A stretch of 64,000 nucleotides of DNA from Parachlamydia sp. AcF125 (GTDB lineage Bacteria; Chlamydiota; Chlamydiia; Chlamydiales; Parachlamydiaceae): assembly GCF_018342475.1 (NCBI RefSeq), contig NZ_JAEMUD010000003.1, positions 310,001-374,000 of the forward strand, in the 5' to 3' direction. Both the position numbers and the translations under genes were made by a program. The notes below the pieces were generated by a model, which worked only from the letters and a program-made list of their open reading frames with translations, searched no databases and was not told where the DNA came from. Of this stretch, positions 27,079-35,920 are shown piece by piece; position 1 is the stretch's first letter, and every line of letters begins with the position of its first letter.

Positions 27079-28995
27079 CTAGGTTGTTCCTTCATTTTTA
27101 CCTACCAAAACTTTTTTGACCCCCCGATTTGCAATTCTTATTCCTTTTGAATTGACCCCTTTCACTAACGTTTCATTAAAATCAAATTCCATTTTAGAAA
27201 CCTTTTGTTTCAACTTAGGGATAAATTGGATCTCTAATTTTACATTAGGTTTGGTCGAAATAAATTGCAATTCTAACTCTTCATCAAAATAACGATAAAC
27301 TTTATCTAAGATAAATTGCGAAATAATAAAACGTTTAGCAAAGCAGAAGTGAGTTTTAGGGTCTTTCACTAATACATTCATGACTGTTTTTTTATCGGCA
27401 CATCCCACATATACCACTTTCTTCTTATCTGTATGCAAGTATTGTTTTTCGGGAATATTGATGACCGTATAGGTGCCGTCATCAAACAAAATTAACACCT
27501 TATCAAAATTCGTACATTCAAAAGAGAGCTTTCCCGTTACCTTAGTCCCTAAAAACCCTGTGGTGGGATCAAAGCCAATGGCCATTTGTCGAGTCTCAAT
27601 GGCGCGCATGTTAATTTCTTCAATTGCGGTCATTTCGGTTCGGCGGGGAAAATCTTTTGCATACTTTGCTAAAAGCTTTCTCAAATAATTAATGGCAAAT
27701 TTTTTAACATTTTTTAATTGCTTTTCCACTTCCCCTAGTTGCTTCGCGAGGGCATGAATTTCCGACTGATTTTTTTCTAAATCAAATTTAGAAATTCTTC
27801 TAATGGGAATGCTGAGTAAGCCTTCCCTATCCTGGTAATGGGGAATGCGGGAAAGCTGGGCATGAAAAGGAAAGAGCCCCTTTTCAATGGTCTCGTGCAC
27901 TTTTTCATAGGAATCGGCATTCTCAATGTTCTTATACAGGCGATTCTCGATAAAAATTTGTTCGAGAGTCTTGGCAAAGATCTTTTCCTTTAATCTGTCC
28001 CGTTCTAACTCTAATTCTATGCGCAGATACTCCTGCAATTTTTCTGTGTGCAAGTGCAAAATAGAAGCAACGTCTGTTTCCCACGGTAAATCGTCTTTAA
28101 TCACCACAATTTGAGAATGAATGGTGACTTCACATTCTGTATAAGCGTAAAGGGCCTGAATCAATTCTTCCGCGTATTGTCCGCGAGGCAGCTTAATTTC
28201 TATTTCTACTTTTTCTGCCGTGTAATCGTTAATCGCGTCGATTTTAATTTTTCCGCGCTTGGCAGCTTCATCAATCGAGCGGATTAAAGATTCTGTTGTC
28301 GTTCCGTAACATATTTCCGTAATGACTAATGTTTTTGAATCCCGTACCTCAATTTTTGCACGCAGTTTGACCTTGCCTCGCCCTTGATTGTAATCAGAGG
28401 CATCCATAATTCCACCGGTGGGAAAATCGGGAAAAACAGAGAAATCGCGTCCTTCTAAAATGGCAATTTCCGCCTCTAAAAGCTCGCCAAAATTGTGGGG
28501 AAGAACGGAAGTTGACATTCCTACCGCAATCCCACTCGCTCCTTGCATCAGTAAAAGGGGGATTTTGGCCGGCAAAACGATCGGCTCTTGGTGCCTCCCA
28601 TCGTAAGATGGCACATAAGCAGTCAGATCAGGATTAAAGAGAGTCTCTTTTGCAAGGGCAGCTAAGCGCGTTTCAATATAACGCGCTGCGGCGGCGGGGT
28701 CTCCTGTAAAAATATTCCCAAAGTTTCCTTGCTGCTCTAAGAGATAGCCTCGATTAGCCATATTAACGAGAGCTTCTACAATGGGGGCATCTCCATGAGG
28801 ATGGTAAGCCATGGTCTGCCCAGCGACATTGGCGACTTTATGGAGCTTGCCATCATCCATTGACCACAACGTGTGCAAGATACGCCTTTGGACAGGTTTT
28901 AACCCATCCGTCACATGCGGGATCGCTCTATCTAAAATCACATACGATGCATACTTGAGATAGTGATGACGCATTAATTGCTTAACATCTTCCAT
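27079..28995 (-). CDS. parC: Type IIA topoisomerase subunit A (ParC/GyrA2-like)
   Basis: A 638-residue A subunit of a type IIA topoisomerase. It contains the DNA breakage-reunion domain: YASYVILDRAIPHVTDGLKP, the catalytic Tyr in AAARYIETRL, MAYHPHGDAPIVEAL, and IPLLLMQGASGIAVGMST. The C-terminal part is much shorter than in GyrA and lacks the six-bladed GyrA-box wheel, which suits the short second gyrA of Chlamydia (CT660-like). Three bases separate it from the B subunit upstream. Decatenation by a topoisomerase IV-like enzyme is the probable job; the symbol follows that reading. Confidence 0.9.
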   Translation of the reverse strand: MEDVKQLMRHHYLKYASYVILDRAIPHVTDGLKPVQRRILHTLWSMDDGKLHKVANVAGQTMAYHPHGDAPIVEALVNMANRGYLLEQQGNFGNIFTGDPAAAARYIETRLAALAKETLFNPDLTAYVPSYDGRHQEPIVLPAKIPLLLMQGASGIAVGMSTSVLPHNFGELLEAEIAILEGRDFSVFPDFPTGGIMDASDYNQGRGKVKLRAKIEVRDSKTLVITEICYGTTTESLIRSIDEAAKRGKIKIDAINDYTAEKVEIEIKLPRGQYAEELIQALYAYTECEVTIHSQIVVIKDDLPWETDVASILHLHTEKLQEYLRIELELERDRLKEKIFAKTLEQIFIENRLYKNIENADSYEKVHETIEKGLFPFHAQLSRIPHYQDREGLLSIPIRRISKFDLEKNQSEIHALAKQLGEVEKQLKNVKKFAINYLRKLLAKYAKDFPRRTEMTAIEEINMRAIETRQMAIGFDPTTGFLGTKVTGKLSFECTNFDKVLILFDDGTYTVINIPEKQYLHTDKKKVVYVGCADKKTVMNVLVKDPKTHFCFAKRFIISQFILDKVYRYFDEELELQFISTKPNVKLEIQFIPKLKQKVSKMEFDFNETLVKGVNSKGIRIANRGVKKVLVGKNEGTT

Positions 28996-28998
28996 ACC

Positions 28999-30837
28999 TT
29001 ATCCTGCTGTGTAAGCAGCCTCCAGAGTGGGTTCTAATTCATTGATCAGATTTTCCATAATAAATTGCTTCCGTTGAGGCGTATTTTTGCCCATGTAAAA
29101 ACCGAGGGTGGTCTTGATGTCGGAAAACATATTGATGGTAACCGGAATTAAACGAATATCTTTTCCTATAAATTGTTTGAATTCATTGGGAGAAATTTCT
29201 CCCAGTCCTTTGAAACGGGTCACTTCAATCCCTTTTTTCAGTTGTTTAATCGCTTTATCCCGTTCCTCTTCCGAATAACAATAAAGGGTTTTTTCTCGGT
29301 TGCGCACTTTAAACAAAGGGGTTTCCAGAATAAAAAGATGTCCATTTAAAACAAGCCCTTCAAAATAGGTCAAGAAGAAGGTGATCAACAGATTGCGAAT
29401 GTGCATCCCGTCTACATCCGCATCGGTAGCTAAAATCACTTTTTGGTACCTTAAATTCTGAATGTCATCTTCGATATTCAAAGCGCTCATCAAATTGAAC
29501 ATCTCTTCATTTTTGTAAAGCTGGTCGATCTTCATCCCATAGACATTTAAAGGTTTTCCTCGCAGAGAAAAAACAGCCTGCATCAGAGGGTCTCGCGAGG
29601 CCACAATCGAGGCGCTTGCCGAATCCCCTTCTGTTAAGAAAATCATGGTTTTTTCCCCAACATCTGCTTTATCCTGAGCATGGTATTTGCTATCTCGCAG
29701 TTTAGGAATTTTAAAGGAAATTTTCTTTTGCTTTTCTTTGGCCTCTTTTTTGACAGCAGCTAGTTCTTTGCGCAATTTTTCATTAAAAATAATCCGCTCA
29801 ATGATGCGATTAGCTGTGGTAGGGTTTTTATAAAGCAAGTTGACCAAAGCATCCTTGACTTCTTGTACGAGTGGACCACGCAATTCAGTATTGCCCAGCT
29901 TGTTTTTAGTTTGGGACTCAAAAACGGGATCTTTGACCCGCACTGCCACAGTTCCTACAATCCCTTCCCGTAAATCAACTCCTTGGAAATTCTTTTTAGA
30001 GTACTCGTTAACTCCTTTTAAGATCCCTTCTCTAAAAGCAGATAAGTGCGTTCCCCCATCGGAAGTATATTGACCGTTGACAAAAGAGAAATAACTTTCT
30101 CCATAGCTTTGCGTGTGCAACAAAGCAAACTCTAAGTGCTTTCCGCGGTAATACAAAGGTTCATACAATCGATCCTCAGTCACTTCTTCGTTTAGCAAAT
30201 CAAGCAACCCATTTTCAGAGTAAATATCTTGCCCATTATATTCTAAAATTAAACCGGTATTTAAATAAGCGTAATGCCATAAACGCTTCAAAATATATTC
30301 GGGATCAAAACGGTACTTTTTAAAAATTTCTTTATCAGGAATAAATTCCACATATGTCCCGTCAGGCTCGCTTGTTTTTTGAGATTTTTCCTTGATAAGC
30401 TTTCCCTGGGAGAACACAGCTTCCATGGATTTGCCTTCCCGATGACTTCTAACTAAAAAATGACTGGACAACGCATTGACAGCCTTTGTCCCGACACCAT
30501 TCAGGCCGACAGAAAATTGAAAGACATCGTCGTTATACTTGGCCCCTGTATTGATTTGGCTGACACAATCCACCACCTTCCCCAGAGGAATCCCCCGTCC
30601 AAAGTCGCGCACGGAAATGAGACCTTGTTCTGCATCCACTCCAATTATAATCCGACTCCCGTGCTTCATGATGAATTCATCTACACTGTTATCGATGACT
30701 TCTTTCACCATAATGTAAATTCCGTCGTCGGGGTGGGAACCGTCACCCAGACGCCCAATATACATCCCGGAACGCAAACGGATATGCTCTAAGGCCCCGA
30801 GAGTTTTTACACTGCTTTCATCATATTTTTTTGCCAT
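28999..30837 (-). CDS. parE: Type IIA topoisomerase subunit B (ParE/GyrB2-like)
   Basis: The ATPase subunit partnering the downstream A subunit, with 612 residues. The GHKL ATPase motifs are intact: VKEVIDNSVDEFI (Mg2+/ATP), VRDFGRGIPLGKV, GLNGVGTKAVNALS. The TOPRIM part has LTEGDSASASI and ATDADVDGMHIRNLL, and the C-terminus has FKGLGEISPNEFKQFI. It lacks the long insert of proteobacterial GyrB. In C. trachomatis the second gyrB (CT661) lies between gyrA2 and hemA; here a pseB-like gene intervenes before hemA. First gene of the minus-strand operon, divergent from pseB. Confidence 0.92.
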   Translation of the reverse strand: MAKKYDESSVKTLGALEHIRLRSGMYIGRLGDGSHPDDGIYIMVKEVIDNSVDEFIMKHGSRIIIGVDAEQGLISVRDFGRGIPLGKVVDCVSQINTGAKYNDDVFQFSVGLNGVGTKAVNALSSHFLVRSHREGKSMEAVFSQGKLIKEKSQKTSEPDGTYVEFIPDKEIFKKYRFDPEYILKRLWHYAYLNTGLILEYNGQDIYSENGLLDLLNEEVTEDRLYEPLYYRGKHLEFALLHTQSYGESYFSFVNGQYTSDGGTHLSAFREGILKGVNEYSKKNFQGVDLREGIVGTVAVRVKDPVFESQTKNKLGNTELRGPLVQEVKDALVNLLYKNPTTANRIIERIIFNEKLRKELAAVKKEAKEKQKKISFKIPKLRDSKYHAQDKADVGEKTMIFLTEGDSASASIVASRDPLMQAVFSLRGKPLNVYGMKIDQLYKNEEMFNLMSALNIEDDIQNLRYQKVILATDADVDGMHIRNLLITFFLTYFEGLVLNGHLFILETPLFKVRNREKTLYCYSEEERDKAIKQLKKGIEVTRFKGLGEISPNEFKQFIGKDIRLIPVTINMFSDIKTTLGFYMGKNTPQRKQFIMENLINELEPTLEAAYTAG

Positions 30838-30934
30838 GATTCAAACTCTACTGCTATATAAAATAAAGGAACGAGCAGAATATAATAAAACCGAATTCAG
30901 AATCCAGATATGATTCATTCATCCAGGAGAATCC
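30838..30934. promoter_or_regulatory. Divergent promoter region between parE and pseB
   Basis: Ninety-seven A+T-rich bases separate the two divergent starts. A TATAAT-like sequence near 30880 could serve the pseB side, but a matching -35 was not clear. The pseB ATG is preceded by CCAGGAGAATCC, a good ribosome-binding site. Confidence 0.4.
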
Positions 30935-31954
30935 ATGAGTCAAAGCTCTCTATTTGCAAATAAAAATGTCCTCATCACCGGCGGTACAGGTAGCTTTGGG
31001 CGCGCCTTTGCTAAAAACCTTATCGAAGAAAATGCATGCAATAAAGTCATCGTTTTTAGTCGCGATGAATGGAAGCAGTGGGAAATGAAACAATCAAGTC
31101 CTCTCTTTGCTCATCCGAAAATGCGCTATTTTTTAGGAGACATACGGGATAAAGAGCGACTACGTAGAGCCTTTAACGAGGTCCATTTTGTGGTCCACGC
31201 AGCAGCTCTCAAGCAAGTTCCTGCCGCAGAGTATAACCCTTCGGAGTTTATCAATACAAATGTTTTGGGCGCCATGCATGTGATTGATGCGGCAATTGAT
31301 TGCGGGGTGGAAAAAGTGATTGCCTTATCTACCGACAAAGCGGTCAATCCCGTCAATCTTTATGGGGCGACTAAATTATGCTCCGATAAACTTTTTGTAG
31401 CGGGCAACAGTTATGTCGGAGCCAAAGGATATCCCAAGTTTTCCGTCGTGCGTTATGGGAATGTATTGGGAAGTCGCGGAAGCCTCATCCCATTTTGGAG
31501 AAAACTGATTGAAGATGGAAGCCCCTCTCTTCCTTTGACAGATCCCCGAATGACGCGCTTCTGGATTACCTTAGAGGAAACAGTTTCTTTTGTGCGGTTC
31601 TGCTTTTCTAAAATGCATGGAGGAGAAATTTTTGTCCCTAAAATCCCCAGTATGAAGATCGTCGATTTAGCGGCAGCCATGGCCCCAGGGCTTCCTCTTA
31701 CTCAAATGGGAATTCGAGAAGGAGAAAAACTGCACGAACTGATGATCAGCGCCGAAGATGCTCGGCATACATTAGAATTTGAAAATCACTACGCCATCAT
31801 CCCGGAAATTTACCAAAATCATCCCACTCTAATCGCCAAATATCAACAAGGCTGCTTGAATGAAACCCTGCCAGAGGAATTTCGCTATGCCTCCGATACC
31901 AATCGGCAGTGGCTTTCCAAAGAAAAACTTCAAGATTTGCTAAAAACTATTTAA
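30935..31954 (+). CDS. pseB: PseB-like UDP-N-acetylglucosamine 4,6-dehydratase (extended SDR)
   Basis: A 339-residue NAD(P)-dependent extended short-chain dehydrogenase. PseB makes UDP-2-acetamido-2,6-dideoxy-arabino-hexos-4-ulose, the first step to pseudaminic acid and other deoxy sugars. The Rossmann motif is VLITGGTGSFGRAFAKNL. The catalytic region is ALSTDKAVNPVNLYGATK (Thr-Asp-Lys and Tyr-x-x-x-Lys). A substrate-binding RYGNVLGSRGSLIPFWR and a C-terminal GIREGEKLHELMIS complete the family pattern. No pseC, pseF, pseG, pseH or pseI follows, so the downstream pathway is elsewhere or absent. It stands between parE and hemA, interrupting a gene order known in Chlamydia. FlaA1/CapD relatives are the alternative name. 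Confidence 0.88.
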   Translation: MSQSSLFANKNVLITGGTGSFGRAFAKNLIEENACNKVIVFSRDEWKQWEMKQSSPLFAHPKMRYFLGDIRDKERLRRAFNEVHFVVHAAALKQVPAAEYNPSEFINTNVLGAMHVIDAAIDCGVEKVIALSTDKAVNPVNLYGATKLCSDKLFVAGNSYVGAKGYPKFSVVRYGNVLGSRGSLIPFWRKLIEDGSPSLPLTDPRMTRFWITLEETVSFVRFCFSKMHGGEIFVPKIPSMKIVDLAAAMAPGLPLTQMGIREGEKLHELMISAEDARHTLEFENHYAIIPEIYQNHPTLIAKYQQGCLNETLPEEFRYASDTNRQWLSKEKLQDLLKTI

Positions 31955-32271
31955 TAACAACAACTTCTGCAAAGCATAGCGAGAATTTTTTCTGCGGGGG
32001 CGAACCATCCCCTGCAGTTTACCCCTTCGAGATACTAGGCATGGATAGCGAGCTCAAGTTTCCGCCTCAAACATGCTTTCAAGAATTGCCTTATACTCTT
32101 CCTAACCTATTCCTCCAAAAATAAGGAATAGCGCATTTCGCCTCTTCCTTCTGTCCCTTCTTCCTCAAAATGGCGGATTGCAATCAAAGGAGTGGCAAGA
32201 ATATGAGGTTTTATCTATATACCTTACTTTTAGAAGATCGCACATCAATGATAAGGCTCGGGAGTTCTCAT
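31955..32271. other. Spacer between pseB and hemA
   Basis: Contains a GC-rich imperfect inverted repeat (CTGCGGGGG ... CCCCTGCAG, about 31991-32016) without a T-run. An in-frame extension of hemA back to 32170 is open but unlike the family. Nothing else is recognised. Confidence 0.35.
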
Positions 32272-33303
32272 ATGCGTGTCGGGGTGATTGGAATTAACCA
32301 CAAATTAGGAGATCTTAAATTAAGAGAATCCTTAGCAAAAGTATGCCATCGCCGCTTTGGTTTTTTATCTTCTTCCCATGCATTTATCTCTTTCGTTCTG
32401 CTTTCCACCTGTAACCGCACCGAAGTCTATTTTTTTGCTGAAGATCTCGCAGCGGCTCATTCTTACCTCTTGAATATCCTCAAAGGGGAACTCGAGGGAA
32501 CGGAAGAAAATTTTGAGCAGAAATTATATTCTTATTTTAATGCCGACTGCTTTTTGCACTTGGTGAGAGTCACTGCGGGATTAGATAGCGCCATTTTGGC
32601 TGAAACAGAAATTCAAGGGCAAGTCAAACAAGCTTATGAATCGGCTTGTGCTTTGGAAAGCCTTCCTTTTGAGCTCCATTACCTTTTTCAAAAAGCCCTC
32701 AAAATAGGGAAAGAGTTTCGGTCCCTTTATTCCCTTGGGAGAGGAATTCCAAACTTGGAACATGCGGTGTTTAATATCGGGCAATCTAAACTCCGGCACC
32801 CAAAAGAAGCCAAAGTTTTGTTTATCGGGGCTTCTGAAATCAACCAAAAAATTTTAAAATATTTGAAAACTAAAAACGTACAAAGCATCGCTCTTTGCAA
32901 CCGCACCTTAGATGCAGCGCAAGCCGTTTCCCAAGAGCATCAGGTAGACATTCTCCCATGGGAAGATATTTCCAAGTGGTCCAATTTTGATTGGATTATT
33001 TTAGGTACAAAATGCCCAGAGCATTTATTGACGCAACAAGACCTCTATCAAAAAAATATCGGCCACAAACTGGTGATTGACCTTTCAGTCCCCCGAAATG
33101 TGGAGCCCAAGTTAGCGAGAGATCCGCGCATTACCCTTCTGAATATCGATCACATTAATCGCATTTTGAAAGGGCGAAAAAAACAACTGCACCACCTGCT
33201 CGCCTCTGCGGAGCAATTTTTAGAAACAGCAGCCTTGCGCCAACTTGCCCTTTTTCAGGAAAAGGAGCAAAACCGCCTCAGGCTCGTTGCAGTCAATGCT
33301 TAA
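32272..33303 (+). CDS. hemA: Glutamyl-tRNA reductase
   Basis: A 343-residue enzyme that reduces glutamyl-tRNA to glutamate-1-semialdehyde, the first step of C5 haem synthesis. The N-terminal catalytic domain has VGVIGINHK and the Cys nucleophile in LLSTCNRTEVYFF. SAILAETEIQGQVKQAYE follows, then the NADPH-binding part (VLFIGASEINQKIL) and the C-terminal dimerisation helix. The start at 32272 is preferred over an in-frame ATG at 32170: it has GGAG seven bases upstream and matches the short N-terminus of the family. In this domain the usual GAGEM motif reads GASEI, a small deviation shared with divergent chlamydial enzymes. It sits downstream of pseB, near parE/parC as in Chlamydia. Confidence 0.95.
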   Translation: MRVGVIGINHKLGDLKLRESLAKVCHRRFGFLSSSHAFISFVLLSTCNRTEVYFFAEDLAAAHSYLLNILKGELEGTEENFEQKLYSYFNADCFLHLVRVTAGLDSAILAETEIQGQVKQAYESACALESLPFELHYLFQKALKIGKEFRSLYSLGRGIPNLEHAVFNIGQSKLRHPKEAKVLFIGASEINQKILKYLKTKNVQSIALCNRTLDAAQAVSQEHQVDILPWEDISKWSNFDWIILGTKCPEHLLTQQDLYQKNIGHKLVIDLSVPRNVEPKLARDPRITLLNIDHINRILKGRKKQLHHLLASAEQFLETAALRQLALFQEKEQNRLRLVAVNA

Positions 33304-33610
33304 AGAAAGTTTCCACCTATTAGGAGAACATTCACTCAAACAAAGCAAAAGCTTTTCTCCCAACTATTTGATTTAAAATAGTTTATTACTTACAATCAAC
33401 TTTACTAGATGGGTTCAAGGGAAAGCTATGCTAATGACCATAAGCCTATTTCGGTAGAGGAAAATTAGCAAGTTTCAAACTTCAGAGGGCTGATAGCTGC
33501 AGAGGTTTGACTTTAACCTCTTGCCTGAACTTCCACGCAGCGCACCTTATACAGCTTCCTGTTATTTATATAGCTTTCCGCCCCTGATAGGAAATTTAAG
33601 GAGATTAAAA
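33304..33610. other. Spacer after hemA
   Basis: No supportable gene. An upstream in-frame extension of the next gene (from 33521) is open but lacks a ribosome-binding site. No clear terminator was seen for hemA. Confidence 0.35.
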
Positions 33611-34357
33611 ATGCCAACTTTTAAAAAAATCCTACCGTTTCGGTTGTCTAATTTTATTATGCTCGTTTCTTTGACTCTGGTTACAATTGGAGCATTTTGG
33701 TTGTTCTTTATTGGCTTAACGCAAGCAGGGATTTGTTTTCCTGAAATAAAAACGGAACAATTTGCTGACCTGGGCTTTTTTTCAGTCTCTATTTTTGGGG
33801 TGATCATATTTTTGACTATGATTCCTTTTCAAACGGTGGAAGGAAGGTTGTCTCCTGGTTTCTTTTCTCGCATTTCCAACAGAACGACAGCCCATTTTGG
33901 CCTCTATGTTTTAGTCACGGCAGCTATTATGTCTTTTTTAATTATTTCTCTGCAAAAAATGTATTTTGTTGAACATTATTTAAGTCAATTATTTGCAGCA
34001 TTAATAGCTTCTATCATTTTTGCGATTATCTTTCACCGTAGCTGGGTCATCCGTTGTCTTTATCAACCATATGTTATCTACCAGCATATCCATGAGCTTA
34101 AAGGAGAAGAAACCGAAGAAGAAACTTGGCTAGAACTCTTTGAATGTGTCTATAAAGCGATCAAACAAGGACGCATTAATGACGCCAGAAATATTATCAA
34201 TTTAATGTCTCATCATTTTAAAGACTGTTGCAGAGAAGGAAAAACTAAGGCTTTACACGAAGACCTTGCAAACCTGTATGCAATTGCTCAAGATTGCCGA
34301 CCTGTGGCGCGCATAATGGAAAAAAAATGGCCTTTTTTATTATCAAAAGAAACTTAA
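33611..34357 (+). CDS. Membrane protein of unknown function
   Basis: A 248-residue protein; the family is not recognised. The N-terminal two thirds hold four hydrophobic segments: IMLVSLTLVTIGAFWLFFIG, FFSVSIFGVIIFLTMI, LYVLVTAAIMSFLIISL and LFAALIASIIFAII. The C-terminal third is charged and helical (HELKGEETEEETWLELFE, then DARNIINLMSHHFKDC), probably cytoplasmic. The start is fixed by AAGGAG seven bases upstream of the ATG at 33611; an ORF reading from 33521 would add 30 unsupported residues. It stands alone at the border of the accessory region, so the context suggests nothing about its job. Confidence 0.75.
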   Translation: MPTFKKILPFRLSNFIMLVSLTLVTIGAFWLFFIGLTQAGICFPEIKTEQFADLGFFSVSIFGVIIFLTMIPFQTVEGRLSPGFFSRISNRTTAHFGLYVLVTAAIMSFLIISLQKMYFVEHYLSQLFAALIASIIFAIIFHRSWVIRCLYQPYVIYQHIHELKGEETEEETWLELFECVYKAIKQGRINDARNIINLMSHHFKDCCREGKTKALHEDLANLYAIAQDCRPVARIMEKKWPFLLSKET

Positions 34358-34453
34358 TTGCGGCAAGAGCATGCGGAAATTAATAATTTGTTTAGCTAGC
34401 ATAGGTGCGTGTTCACCTATTGTTTTAATTTATTTTAACATGAGAGTTTTATT

Positions 34454-34761
34454 GTGAGTTCACCTATTGATTCAACTATTAATCCAAATCGTACTTCCCC
34501 TCCAGCTTTAGATCCAATACTCAAGTCTCTGTTATCCCCGCTAATCCAACAGCCTAACAACTCGCGCAAACCATTTTAAACTCATCCGTTCCCCAGGCTC
34601 CCTCCTTCCTGCAAGTTTTTCAGGGCAAACATGTCACTGTAAAAAGCCCGGAAGAGTATTCTGACTCAGATAAGAGAACAAATGCAGCCATGCTTAAAGC
34701 CATGCCCCCTCTAAAAAAGGAGCCTTATTTAGAACGACGAAGAAACATGCGATCCAGATAG
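34454..34761 (+). pseudogene. Frameshifted remnant of an unidentified gene
   Basis: A GTG at 34454 opens 41 codons (SSPIDSTINPNRTSPPALDP) to a TAA at 34577. A second frame that overlaps this end continues as APSFLQVFQGKHVTVKSPEE and ends at 34761 (EPYLERRRNMRSR). The joined text looks like the N-terminus of a secreted-effector-type protein, starting with a Ser/Pro/Asn-rich tract. Its style resembles the decayed ankyrin gene at 25471 (MSSATNL..., GKDGSTLKV). One indel separates the halves. Confidence 0.45.
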
Positions 34762-34833
34762 CAATTCTGAAAACACTTGAAATGTTTCGAAGGAACTCCT
34801 AATTCCCCCTCTTTTTCAGAACTATTCCCCTGT

Positions 34834-34866
34834 GAATGCCTTGTCAAAATAAGGCATTCTTTTTTC
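34834..34866 (+). terminator. Rho-independent terminator
   Basis: A perfect 9-bp stem, GAATGCCTT (34834-34842) and AAGGCATTC (34851-34859), encloses an eight-base loop and is followed by TTTTTTT. It follows the decayed gene at 34454-34761 and probably once ended its transcript. Confidence 0.75.
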
Positions 34867-34954
34867 CTCTTTCGCCATTGTTTACCGCTTATGCTTAACC
34901 AAATTAAAATAAAAAAGCTCAATAAGTTTTGTTGAGAAGTCTTTATAATTACAG

Positions 34955-35605
34955 ATGACTGCCCTACCGAATCTATCCCGATATTCAAAAAAATTAGACC
35001 GCCGTTTAAGATATCTTTCTGATAAAGAAAGGAGACACAACAGGGCTGGAAGATTTGAAGGATTGACAGATGCTCAATGGGAGATTTTAGAACCCTTTAT
35101 GCCTGAGGAAAAAGTTTACGCGGGCAAGCCGCATACTCCTTGGAGGAAAGTCTGCAATACAATTTTTTGGATTTTGATTAATGGGGGCCGTTGGGCTGAT
35201 GTTCCCATTGGAGAACAATGGGGATCAAGATCTGCTTCTCATAGATAGTTAGGACTTTGCAAGAAATGGCTAAAGCCGCAGGTAGTCGTTGGGCTATTGA
35301 AGAGTGTTTTTAAGGCATCTAAAGGAGAAATTGGGCTAGATCACTATGAAGCCAGGAGCTACACAGGTTGGTATCGGCATATGGCGCTGTGCCTAGTAGC
35401 CTTAAGATTTCTATCTGCCTTCCGCCAAGTTTTTAACCAAGTAGTGGAGAAAAAAAGCGATCAAGCCGCATATGGAAAAGTTTTTAAAAGCGCACCATTT
35501 AATTTAATCTGCTATACCTTGCAGGAAGTTAGACATTTGTTAAACTATGTTCAAAAGCCTATCAAACAAGCATGGAGCTATTGGCTGGAATGGTCTACTC
35601 GGTGA
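34955..35605 (+). pseudogene. Chimeric transposase remnant (IS5-type N-part, IS701-type C-part)
   Basis: The first part (34955-35248) encodes an IS5-family N-terminal domain: GLTDAQWEILEPFMPEE, WRKVCNTIFWILINGGRWAD. It ends abruptly after GSRSASHR. From about 35280 the text switches to an IS701-like C-terminal segment: GSRWAIEECF, then after a one-base shift in a T-run (about 35310) SKGEIGLDHYEARSYTGWYR and HMALCLVALRFLSAF. No single transposase has these two halves in this form, so two dead elements appear to have been joined by a deletion. No inverted repeats were found. Confidence 0.6.
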
Positions 35606-35920
35606 CGCAAGCATCAAGCAAGCGCTTGCTATTACTATTATCAAAGGCAAAAAGAATTTTTAGTTAATTACCGCTGTAGTACTAATGCTGTACTTATCAC
35701 GCTGCTTATCATCTGCCTACTGACAAGTTTTTAAACACCCAATCTTTTCCTTAACAATTAGAGATGCCAATTAAAAAGTCCAGCTCAAATATTATGCTTT
35801 GTCTCGCAGCTATTAAAATGAAATTGCCTAAAAAAGGAAAAAAGAATAAATACTTTAAGTAAAATATTAGCTATATTTAAACTTGATTAGCTATCTTACC
35901 ATACAATTGAAGGAGCTTAT
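35606..35920. other. Spacer upstream of the U-box gene
   Basis: A+T-rich sequence without a supportable gene; it may hold the end of the transposase remnant and the promoter of the U-box gene. A ribosome-binding site, AAGGAG, lies just before the ATG at 35921. Confidence 0.4.
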
